From an uncultured Bacteroidia bacterium (GTDB taxonomy: Bacteria > Bacteroidota > Bacteroidia > Bacteroidales > F082), in NCBI GenBank assembly GCA_902802535.1, contig CADCML010000006.1:20243-84242 (forward strand): 64,000 bases of DNA, written 5' to 3'. How positions within the stretch are numbered: position 1 is the first letter of the stretch; each line of letters starts with the position of its first letter. Positions 54,709 to 62,903 of this stretch are shown here, piece after piece. A model generated the notes under the pieces. It was not told where the DNA came from and ran no database searches. It saw only the letters and a list, made by a program, of their open reading frames with translations. The position numbers and the translations under genes were made by a program.

Positions 54709-54746
54709 GAAAAAAAGTGAGGTGGCAATATTTTGTCACCTCACTT
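54709..54746 (-). terminator. Intrinsic terminator of the T9SS gene
   Basis: On the minus strand AAGTGAGGTG (54746-54737) pairs with CACCTCACTT (54724-54715) around a 12-base loop and is followed by a T run. It lies 35 bases after the stop of the T9SS protein gene. Confidence 0.8.
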
Positions 54747-54780
54747 CAAGATTATTTCTCGCTCTGGCAGGAAACTGGGC

Positions 54781-56247
54781 TTATTCCACTACAATCTTCT
54801 TGCTCGTTATTTCGCCTTTGTCTCCAGTAATGCGCAATGAATAAACTCCTTGTGGCAAATCTCTCAGGTTGATTTCGTTGGAGTTTTGGGCAAACTTCAC
54901 CAACTGCCCAAGGGCATTGTAAACCTGCATTTCCGCTACTTCAACACCTCCGATACGGACAAGGCCGTCGGTAGGATTAGGCGAAACGGTAATACCATCG
55001 TTTTCAGGTTTTTCGGCAACCCCCGTAATGTTGGCCGTAGCGCAAACCGGCTCCGATTCCTCATCACCGTAAACCGCTGTGACACAGTATTCCACATCGA
55101 TGCCTTTTGTAAACTGCGTGTCGGTGAAACAGGTCACGAAGCTGTAAGGGATTTCCTTGATGAGCTCGCCGTCGCGGTAGATGCGGTAGCCAGTGAGTTG
55201 GTTGGCAATAACTCTGTCTGCCGTATCTCTGTCAAAACGAGTTAAAGTGGCTGAAACACAAAGATTGTTTGGCACACAGTCATTGTTGGAGTTATTGTGG
55301 TATAACCTGTAATAAAAGCCTTTCCATTCAGGAGCTACCGGAATATTATCCATTACCCACGGATATATCTCATACTTGTCAACGTGATATCCTATCATTA
55401 ATTCTTGATTGTCTTCTATAATAATAACAGAGTCTACAGAAACAGATAATGGAACGGAATATTCTGGGTGAGTTATTTCTTTTTCATATATCGGTTCCGA
55501 TGCATTGTCGGTTCCTTCCCAAATCCTGATAAAATAGTTTTCTTGTGCGCCAGACATCGTATCACAATATGACAATATAACCGAAACCTCTTTAATTCTC
55601 CAACCTATGAAGTCGGCCAAATCATCTTTATCAAAACGAGCAGCTTGGTCTGTGGCACACTGACCTGCTGCCACTCCCCATTCATCATTTTCAATCATAT
55701 TACTCCATGAGATAACGGCTTCTGTTGCATCAGATGGAATGCCCCAATTTAGGAAAACCGTATCATTACTACCAACAGACAATTCAAGGTTTTGTACTGG
55801 AGAACTATCAGAATAATCCTTCTCCCCAGCTTCCTTTTGGGGTATCATAGACAAGGCAATGTTGGTCTGTTTATTATGCATATACACAGATTTAGGCTTA
55901 TATTGAACCATCTTTCCACATATTCCCTTTTCTCCACCTTCATCCAGCCTTAAATATAAATCGCCGAGGTCAATTGCAGCGAAGATGCTGTCGTTGAAAC
56001 TGGTATTGGGATTGGTCAAAATCTCCTCGTACCAGGCAATGGCTTCATCGTAGTTTTCCAACCTCTCATCGCATTTGTTGGCTAATGATGAGTCGTACCG
56101 ACTCAATTTGTAGTAGGAATCCGATTGCGGCAAAGGTTCCATGTAGACATTCACATTGTCTACATTGTTGCCGACAACCGAATTGAGAACGGAATTGATG
56201 GCTTGTTGTCTGCTCACTTGCGCAAAACCAAGGAATATCTTTTTCAT
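54781..56247 (-). CDS. T9SS sorting-domain protein, possibly a recombined gene
   Basis: 488 residues. The start MKKIFLGFAQVSRQQAIN has no proper signal peptide. Residues about 60-125 (NYDEAIAWYEEILTNPNTS, FAAIDLGDLYLRL) look like a TPR-like tail segment found near the end of much larger Bacteroidales surface proteins. A beta-rich domain follows (about 155-330), then a fibronectin-like stretch and a T9SS type A domain (VSPNPTDGLVRIGG, DLPQGVYSLRITG, SKKIVVE). Missing secretion signal and mosaic layout suggest it is a truncated or fused descendant. Its decayed copy lies directly upstream. Confidence 0.65.
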   Translation of the reverse strand: MKKIFLGFAQVSRQQAINSVLNSVVGNNVDNVNVYMEPLPQSDSYYKLSRYDSSLANKCDERLENYDEAIAWYEEILTNPNTSFNDSIFAAIDLGDLYLRLDEGGEKGICGKMVQYKPKSVYMHNKQTNIALSMIPQKEAGEKDYSDSSPVQNLELSVGSNDTVFLNWGIPSDATEAVISWSNMIENDEWGVAAGQCATDQAARFDKDDLADFIGWRIKEVSVILSYCDTMSGAQENYFIRIWEGTDNASEPIYEKEITHPEYSVPLSVSVDSVIIIEDNQELMIGYHVDKYEIYPWVMDNIPVAPEWKGFYYRLYHNNSNNDCVPNNLCVSATLTRFDRDTADRVIANQLTGYRIYRDGELIKEIPYSFVTCFTDTQFTKGIDVEYCVTAVYGDEESEPVCATANITGVAEKPENDGITVSPNPTDGLVRIGGVEVAEMQVYNALGQLVKFAQNSNEINLRDLPQGVYSLRITGDKGEITSKKIVVE

Positions 56248-56360
56248 AGGACTTTTGTTTTTGAGGTTAGTAATTAGTAATTGTGCATTAAACGTGGCGA
56301 AAATAGGGAAACGAATGGAAAAATCAAATTTTTTTGAAAAAAAATCCCGCCGATAAAGGC

Positions 56361-57764
56361 TTATTCCACCACAATCTTCCTACTCGTTATTTCGCCTTTG
56401 ACTCCAGTAATGCGTAGCGAATAAACCCCTTGTGGCAAACCTTTCAGGTTGATTTCGTTGGAGTTTTGGGCAAACTTTACCAACTGCCCAAGGGCATTGT
56501 AAACCTGCATTTTCGCTACTTCAACGCCTTCGATACGGACAAGGCCGTTGGTAGGATTGGGCGAAACGGTGATGCCGTCGTTTTCAGGTTTTTCAGTAAT
56601 GCCCGTGATGGTGGCGGTAGCACAAACCGGCTCCGATTCCTCCTCACCGTAAACTGCCGTGACACAATATTCCACATCGGTTTCTTTGGTAAATTCCGTG
56701 TCGGTGAAATAGGTGACGAAGCTGTAGGGGATTTCCTTGATGAGCTGGCCGTCGCGGTAGATGCGGTAGCCAGTGAGTTGGTTGGCAATAACTCTGTCTG
56801 CCGTATCTCTGTCAAAACGAGTTAAAGTGGCTGAAACACAAAGATTGGCCAAGAATTATCCCAAGGATAGTCTAATACACAGTCATTATTAGAATCTTTG
56901 TGGTATAACCTGTAATTAACCCCTTTTCCTTCTGAAGCTACTGGAACATTGTCTATTACCCAAGGAAACATCATATACTTATCAATGTAATATCCTATCC
57001 GTAACGCCTTCTCTTCTTCTATACAGACAACAGAATCAACTGAAACAGTTAATGGAACTGCGAATTCAGGATCGATGATTTCTTTTTCATACACTTGTTC
57101 CGACGCATTTTCCTCACCTTTCCAAATCCTAACGTAATAATGTTGGTCTTGTACGCCATTCTCATCGTATGATAATATTAACGATACGTTTGTGACTTTC
57201 CAACCGATGAAATCGGTCAAATCATTCTTATCAAAACGAACAGCTTGGTCTGTGGCACATTGACCAGCAGCTACTCCAACTTCATCATACTCAATCATGT
57301 TGCTCCAAGAAATGACGGCATCTGTTGCATCAGTGGGAATATCCCAATTTAGGATAACAGTATCGTTACTGCCAACAGAAATTTCCAAATTGCTTATGGG
57401 CGACAGTTCGATAAGGTTGATATGTTCAGAAATGACTTCCAAATGCAGCTTATAATGATATGGAGGTATGTGACTATTCACAACAGACATGGTACCGTCG
57501 CCTGAATTAATAAAAACATATCTACAATCATGCCCCCAACCGTATTCTGGCATGTCATCAATAAAGAACAACCAATAATTGTTGTAAGGAGAACTTATTG
57601 AGTCGTACCGACTCAATTTGTAGTAGGAATCCGATTGCGACAAAGGCTCCATGTAGACATTCACATTGTCTACATTGTTGCCGACAACCGAATTGAGAAC
57701 GGAATTGATGGCTTGTTGTCTGCTCACTTGCGCAAAACCAAGGAATTAAAAACATCTTTTTCAT
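56361..57764 (-). pseudogene. Frameshifted tandem copy of the T9SS protein gene
   Basis: The 3' 490 bases and the first 150 bases closely match the neighbouring gene. Reading starts MKKMFLIPWFCASEQ because seven extra bases after ATGAAAAAGAT shift the frame relative to the neighbour (MKKIFLGFAQVSRQQ). Frame is regained in effect at MSRQQAINSV and runs to NNDCVLDYPWDNSWP; there, near 56850, a 27-base insertion plus a 4-base loss shifts it again, and the remainder (LCVSATLTRFDRDTAD to the sorting domain) is in another frame. A sequencing error could explain one shift but hardly both. Confidence 0.7.
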
Positions 57765-57850
57765 ACGACTCTTGTTTTTGAGGTTAGTAATTGTGCATTA
57801 ATACAATGCAAAAATAGAAAAAACGAATGGGGAATTTTTTTTTTGCAAAA

Positions 57851-57889
57851 AAAAGTTCCCGATGCCTTTGAACGACGTCGGGAACTTTT
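57851..57889 (-). terminator. Intrinsic terminator of the C25 peptidase gene
   Basis: AAAAGTTCCCGA (57851-57862) and TCGGGAACTTTT (57878-57889) are exact complements with a 15-base loop; a T run follows on the minus strand. It lies 24 bases after the stop codon. Confidence 0.85.
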
Positions 57890-57912
57890 CAAAAAGCTTT
57901 GAATCCTGTAGC

Positions 57913-60900
57913 TTATTCCACCACAATCTTCCTGACGGCATGGCCGCCATTGGCCTCGATGTGCATCATGTAGATGCCTTTGGCCATGTCAGAAAGGTCG
58001 ATGCGGACCTGTTCGCCTTCTACCTTGGCGTTGTAGACCGTCTGGCCGTAGGCGTTCACGATGCGGATGTGGCTCATGCCTTCGCTTTCAACGACGACTT
58101 CGCCCTGCGTCGGGTTGGGGTAGACCTTGGCAGAGACGCTGTTCTCGCCGATGCCCTCGGTGTAGAGGAAGTTGGCCTCCAAAACGCGGTCATTGGTGAT
58201 GATGAAGGTATAGGTCAGCTCTTCCCAGACCACTTCGCCGTCTTCAGTCCAGTTCTGGAAAGCCCAGTCTTCGTTGCGAACCACGGTCAGGGTGACTTCG
58301 TCGCCGTAGTTGTAAGTGCCTTCTCCCGTGACGCTGCCTGCTTCTTCGGGGTTGATGATTACCTTGACTTGGAAGCTCTGCAACACAAAGTTGGCGGTCA
58401 AGGTACGGTCGCTTGTCACGGCGAAAGTGTAAGTGGCCTCAGTTGAAACCACATTGTCGTCTTCGGTCCAGTTGACGAAGTCGTAGCCTTCGTTGGCTGT
58501 TGCAGTTACAGTGCACTCGTCTAATGTCTCGTAAGTGCCGCTACCTGTAACAACACCGCCTTCCGTTGGGTTGGCAAGCGTTGTAATCGTGAAAGATTCC
58601 ACAACGAAGTGTGCAACATAGGTGGCAGATTCTGTAACCGTGAAGGTGTATGTGGCATTGGTGCTGACCTGAACGCCGTCTTTCGTCCAATTAACAAAGA
58701 TGTAGGGAACGGTAGGAGTGGCTGTCAAAGTGCAGCTTTGGCCATAAGTGTAGGTGCCTCCACCTTCAACACCGCCAGCCCATTGCGAAGGATCAACAAG
58801 TGCCGTGATGGTGAATTGCTGCTGCGCGAAGTTGGCCACCAAAGTGCGGTTGCCCGTCACGGTGAAAGTGTAGTTGGCGTTGGTGGAAACCACATTGCCG
58901 TTCTCCGTCCAGTTGGTGAAAGTGTAGCCTGCGTTGGCCGTGGCCGTGACAGTGCACGACTGGCCTTGGGTGTAGGTGCCTCCGCCCGTGACGTTGCCAC
59001 CCAAAGCAGGATTGGCCGACACGCTGATGGTGTAGGTCTGCTGCTGGAACTGGGCCACCAAAGTACGGTTGCCGTTCACCGTGAAGGTGTAGTTGGCTTG
59101 GTTGGAAACCACATTGCCGTTTTCCGTCCAGTTGACGAAAACATAGCCCGTGTTGGCCGAAGCCGTAACGGTGCACGACTGACCTTCCTGATAGGTGCCG
59201 CCGCCTGTGACGTTGCCGCCCAAAGCAGGATTGGCCGACACGTTAATGGTGTAGTTCTGCGGCATGGCCTGGAAGTTGGCCACCAAGTTGCGGTTGCCGT
59301 TCACCGTGAAGGTGTAGTTGGCTTGTGAGGAAACCACATTGCCATTTTCAGTCCAATTGACGAATGTGTAACCAATGCTTGGAGAGGCTGTTACCGTGCA
59401 GGATTGGCCTTGGTTGTAGGTGCCGCCTCCAGTGACGTTGCCGCCTTCATGCGGGTTGGCCGACACGTTGACGGTATATTGCGTGGTGCCTCCTTGCGTG
59501 ATGGTGACGGAGCCGATGTAGGTAATCTTGTTGTAGCCAAACACGGTCAAGGTGGCGGTACCCGTCGTTCCCGGAGCCGTGAAAGTGATGTTGGCCGTAC
59601 CATTATTAATAGTGGCCGAGCCCATGATTTCGTTGTTAAGGGTCAGGGTGGCCAAGGCACCGTTGCCGTTGGTGGCGTTCACGGTGAACGATGTCGCGGT
59701 GGAGTTCATGGTCGAAGCGTGGGTCACGTTCATATTGGCGGGAACGGCGTTGCGCAAAGTCAGAGTCGGGTCGCCGTAAAGGATCCACGACATGTAGGTG
59801 CCGTGACCTTGTCCTGCACCTTGACCATATTGGTCCAAAATCTTCATGTTGCCGTCAAACGAACAGCCGCCGAGAGTGCGCTTGATGTTGGTAGCATAGT
59901 TTTCCACCAATACATCGACCATTTCGTCTTGGCCGTACATTGGGGGAACCCAAGGTTGTGAGATGTAAGAGAACATGCCGCCGATGGCACCAGTGGGCGT
60001 GCCGTTGCTGTTGTTGGTGGCACGCATCCAGGTCTCGCCGAAACAAGGTTGGTAATGGTCGTACTTTCCGTTGAGGCAAGCCACCGACCACACGATGGGC
60101 AGCTTTTGGTCGTTTATCAAGGCGTTCACGTTCGAGTTGCTGTAGTTGAACACGCCCCAGCTGGTTTCAGAGCCGTGGTTGCAATAGTTGATGATGCTCA
60201 CGCCGTTGTTGATGTGCTGGGTCAGTGTGGCTGAGTTGGAGTTGGCGCCGCCGCCGGAAGGATAGTCCCTGAAGACCTCGGTGTAATTGTAACCTAACAA
60301 GTCGTTGCGGATGTTGTCGATGTGTTGCCAGTCGTCTTCACCGAAGTGGCCGCCGCTGCCAGCCACCGTGGCCACGCCCGTTCCGGTCGAAAGCCAAGTG
60401 TCGGAGGCGTTGATGTCTCTCTCGTAATGAATCACTTTGTTGACTTGGGTAGTCACATGGTCGGTGTTTTCAGCGGAGAAACGCCCGACGATGATGTCGT
60501 TATAGTAGTCGTTTCCAGCCACTTGGCCATACCAGTTGTCTGACTTGCCGCCATAGCTTCCCGAGGAATAGTTGTGTCCGGGGATTTGGGCCACGTCGCC
60601 AACCAGCAGCACATGGGTGAGGTTGCTGTTGGCATCGTATTGGTTTTGGATGTATGTTTTGATGGATGTATCGTTGGTGCCAGTAGTGCTGGTTCCGACC
60701 ATCGTGGTAGGACGGCCAATTTGCTTTTTCCAGTTAACGAAAGGCTGCATGGCACTCATAAACGCATCGTGGCAGATGATGAGCAACTCTCCAGTTTCGA
60801 CTACAGGCGTGTATTTAGTCAGGCTTTCGCTGTAGTTGATGAAGTGGTTGGCATACATTGCCTCAATTTCGGGGTCAAGGCGCATCGCGTTGGAGCGGCG

Positions 60901-61509
60901 GTCAATGATGTTTTCATTGTCGATGCCGTCGCTGAACAGTTCAACGGTCATGTTGTAATACACACGCAACGTGTGTGTTACGGCATTGTAGGCAAAAGGA
61001 TAGACCACCATGTTCTGTCCACGGAAGTCGCGCATGATGTAAGGCTCGTAAAGCCCCACATTCTGTGCGGGGAAGAAGGCATTGGTCGTGTAGGCTTCGC
61101 CATAAGTGTAAGGCACATCCTCAGGGTTGATGGTGCGCGGGAAGTCGCCTTTTGATGGGGCTACTTCCATCTGGAAATCAGCGTATTGCGCATTGACAAC
61201 GCGGATGTTGTAGTGCTGACGGTCGCCAATCAAAACGGGAACGGCAATCATCGGCAGGTCAGGTTCGCCTGCGGCAGCGGTGCTGACCGTTCTGGGAACC
61301 GAAATGATGTTGGCTTCTCCTTGGGGCGTGGTCACCTCAAAGGCATAGAAGCCCGGTACTTGCAGGTTGACGGTGATGCTGCTCTCCGAGGAGGCAACGA
61401 GTTCCGTCTGGATGGTGCTCGGGGCATCGCTCTTGATGGCGACCCATTGCTGGCCGAAAGTCACGACAGACAGCATGACGAGCATGAGGGTAAGGAGATG
61501 TTTTCTCAT
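57913..61509 (-). CDS. Gingipain-like C25 cysteine peptidase with six beta-repeats and T9SS sorting domain
   Basis: 1198 residues. Signal peptide (LLTLMLVMLSVVTFGQ), a propeptide-like domain to about 230, then a C25 catalytic domain with His445 in YCNHGSETSW and Cys478 in VWSVACLNGKY; the 33-residue distance equals that of the catalytic pair in gingipain RgpB (His211, Cys244). It ends with YGDPTLTL. Residues about 678-1116 hold six copies of a 72-residue InlB B-like repeat (GGTY, GQSCTVTA, FVNWTENGNVVS, NYTFTV), the first three nearly identical and the last three diverged. A T9SS type A domain (VYPNPTQGEVVVE ... AVRKIVVE) closes the protein. Likely a secreted surface protease; specificity unknown. 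Confidence 0.88.
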   Translation of the reverse strand: MRKHLLTLMLVMLSVVTFGQQWVAIKSDAPSTIQTELVASSESSITVNLQVPGFYAFEVTTPQGEANIISVPRTVSTAAAGEPDLPMIAVPVLIGDRQHYNIRVVNAQYADFQMEVAPSKGDFPRTINPEDVPYTYGEAYTTNAFFPAQNVGLYEPYIMRDFRGQNMVVYPFAYNAVTHTLRVYYNMTVELFSDGIDNENIIDRRSNAMRLDPEIEAMYANHFINYSESLTKYTPVVETGELLIICHDAFMSAMQPFVNWKKQIGRPTTMVGTSTTGTNDTSIKTYIQNQYDANSNLTHVLLVGDVAQIPGHNYSSGSYGGKSDNWYGQVAGNDYYNDIIVGRFSAENTDHVTTQVNKVIHYERDINASDTWLSTGTGVATVAGSGGHFGEDDWQHIDNIRNDLLGYNYTEVFRDYPSGGGANSNSATLTQHINNGVSIINYCNHGSETSWGVFNYSNSNVNALINDQKLPIVWSVACLNGKYDHYQPCFGETWMRATNNSNGTPTGAIGGMFSYISQPWVPPMYGQDEMVDVLVENYATNIKRTLGGCSFDGNMKILDQYGQGAGQGHGTYMSWILYGDPTLTLRNAVPANMNVTHASTMNSTATSFTVNATNGNGALATLTLNNEIMGSATINNGTANITFTAPGTTGTATLTVFGYNKITYIGSVTITQGGTTQYTVNVSANPHEGGNVTGGGTYNQGQSCTVTASPSIGYTFVNWTENGNVVSSQANYTFTVNGNRNLVANFQAMPQNYTINVSANPALGGNVTGGGTYQEGQSCTVTASANTGYVFVNWTENGNVVSNQANYTFTVNGNRTLVAQFQQQTYTISVSANPALGGNVTGGGTYTQGQSCTVTATANAGYTFTNWTENGNVVSTNANYTFTVTGNRTLVANFAQQQFTITALVDPSQWAGGVEGGGTYTYGQSCTLTATPTVPYIFVNWTKDGVQVSTNATYTFTVTESATYVAHFVVESFTITTLANPTEGGVVTGSGTYETLDECTVTATANEGYDFVNWTEDDNVVSTEATYTFAVTSDRTLTANFVLQSFQVKVIINPEEAGSVTGEGTYNYGDEVTLTVVRNEDWAFQNWTEDGEVVWEELTYTFIITNDRVLEANFLYTEGIGENSVSAKVYPNPTQGEVVVESEGMSHIRIVNAYGQTVYNAKVEGEQVRIDLSDMAKGIYMMHIEANGGHAVRKIVVE

Positions 61510-61536
61510 AATGAAATAAATTGATTTTCAAAGGGG

Positions 61537-61544
61537 CAAAAATA
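61537..61544 (-). promoter_or_regulatory. -7 promoter element of the C25 peptidase gene
   Basis: TATTTTTG on the minus strand, exact TAnnTTTG, 28 bases upstream of the start codon. Confidence 0.6.
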
Positions 61545-61561
61545 GGTATTTTTATGAAATC

Positions 61562-61698
61562 TTGTCACAAAACTTTCAAAACTGGCAAAATTTTTTGTAA
61601 GGTGCGGCGCGGCAACCGCCTTACCGCCGGAAAGGAGCCGGTTGGCGACTTTCCATCCAATAATGGTTTTGAGGGTTTTGCAGGTTTTGTGAGAAAAA
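61562..61698. repeat. MITE-like element next to hydE
   Basis: Ends are related inverted repeats: TCACAAAACTTTCAAAAC at the left and, on the other strand, TCACAAAACCTGCAAAAC at the right. Positions 61629-61653 are the exact reverse complement of 47050-47074 in the suf-region element. It touches the hydE stop codon, and the two copies are in opposite orientation. Confidence 0.65.
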
Positions 61699-62778
61699 TC
61701 ACGAATGCTTCTTGGTGAACGCCACCGAATCGCCCCAAGCGTTGTACAAAACCTTGTGCCCGATGGCGGCGAGGCGGATGTCGAGACAACTGTGGCACTC
61801 GTCGGGCTTGTCGTTGACGCAGGCCTTGTCGGGGTAGATGAGGTAGTTTTCGCGGAACTCGTTGGGCGTGAGGTTGGGCATGATGACGTTGGCTCCGGCG
61901 AGGATGGCCTTCTCGCGACCTTGCGGGTCGACGGTTTGATTGGCGGTAGCCGCCACCATGTTGATTTCAGGCATCATCAGGCGCAAAACGGCTATCATCT
62001 TAAGCGTCAGTTCCATACGCTCTTGTGCCGACGGAATTTGGTCTGCGTATTGGTACAAAGGCGTGTCAGGATGCGGGATGAAAGGCCCCATGCCGACCAT
62101 CGCCACGTCTTTCTCCTTGAAGAAAAGCAGGTCGTCGGCGAGGTCGTCGAGCGTTTGGAAAGGCAACCCGACCATCACGCCCGTGCCGGTCTGGTAGCCG
62201 ATTTTCAACAAACTGTCGATGCAGGCGAGGCGTTGGTGAAAGTCATGTTTCGCGTCGCGTGGGTGAATCTTATAATAAAGGTCCTCGTTCGACGACTCAA
62301 TACGGAGTAAATAGCGGTGTGCGCCCGCCTCGAACCAACGGCGATAGGTTTCTTCCGTCTGCTCGCCCAACGAGAGCGTGATGCCAAGGCTTCCATTACC
62401 TATCTTCTTGATTTCCTGTACTAAATAGGTGATTTTGTCGATGAAAGTTTTGTCGCTCCTTTCGCCGCTTTGCAGGGCCACTGAGCCATAGCCTAACTTG
62501 TAGGCCAGCTGAGCGCATTCCATAACTTCCTCGTCGGTGAGTTGGTAGCGCGTCACCTTGATGTTTTTGCAGCGCACGCCGCAATAGAGGCAGTATTTTG
62601 TGCAGATGTTGCTGTATTCGATGAGCCCGCGCAGGTGGACATGGTTGTCCAAATAAGCCAACTTGGTTTGTAAAGCCTTATCCAACAGGAGCTTTTTGTC
62701 CTCGCCCTTGGCGGCAAGCAGGGTTTTGATGTCCTCTTTTTCCAAAAGCGGTTTTGATAGAATTTCAGTGATGGGCAT
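61699..62778 (-). CDS. hydE: [FeFe]-hydrogenase H-cluster maturase HydE
   Basis: 359 residues, radical SAM fold with the cluster motif CTKYCLYCGVRC (CX3CX2C) and the HydE blocks LRGLIEYSNIC, GSVALQSGERSD, GLPFQTLDDLADDL and GMGPFIPHPDTPL. HydE works with HydF and HydG to build the H-cluster of [FeFe] hydrogenases, which implies an anaerobic hydrogen metabolism. hydF and hydG are not in the window. The C-terminal Cys pair CHSCLD may bind a second cluster, as in some HydE. Own promoter TATTTTTG at 62799-62806. Confidence 0.9.
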   Translation of the reverse strand: MPITEILSKPLLEKEDIKTLLAAKGEDKKLLLDKALQTKLAYLDNHVHLRGLIEYSNICTKYCLYCGVRCKNIKVTRYQLTDEEVMECAQLAYKLGYGSVALQSGERSDKTFIDKITYLVQEIKKIGNGSLGITLSLGEQTEETYRRWFEAGAHRYLLRIESSNEDLYYKIHPRDAKHDFHQRLACIDSLLKIGYQTGTGVMVGLPFQTLDDLADDLLFFKEKDVAMVGMGPFIPHPDTPLYQYADQIPSAQERMELTLKMIAVLRLMMPEINMVAATANQTVDPQGREKAILAGANVIMPNLTPNEFRENYLIYPDKACVNDKPDECHSCLDIRLAAIGHKVLYNAWGDSVAFTKKHS

Positions 62779-62798
62779 GGCCGTTTTGAATTTTTCGG

Positions 62799-62806
62799 CA
62801 AAAATA
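62799..62806 (-). promoter_or_regulatory. -7 promoter element of hydE
   Basis: TATTTTTG on the minus strand, exact TAnnTTTG, 21 bases upstream of the start codon; divergent from the kbl promoter. Confidence 0.6.
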
Positions 62807-62839
62807 GAAAAATATTGCGTGACAAAATAAGAACTTTTG

Positions 62840-62847
62840 TACCTTTG
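62840..62847 (+). promoter_or_regulatory. -7 promoter element of kbl
   Basis: TACCTTTG, exact TAnnTTTG, 56 bases upstream of the kbl start. An A/T-rich leader follows. Confidence 0.6.
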
Positions 62848-62903
62848 CGCCCAAAGTTTAACCTTTATTTCAACAAGCTCAATAACCTTTAAATTTTAAT
62901 AAT

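Noticed and set aside
58160-59480. CRISPR-like direct repeats
   Set aside because: The periodicity of about 216 bases is the DNA of protein beta-repeats inside an open reading frame, not repeats with unique spacers.
57862-61155. Several plus-strand frames of 100-239 codons
   Set aside because: They are antisense to the C25 peptidase gene and repeat with its internal repeats.
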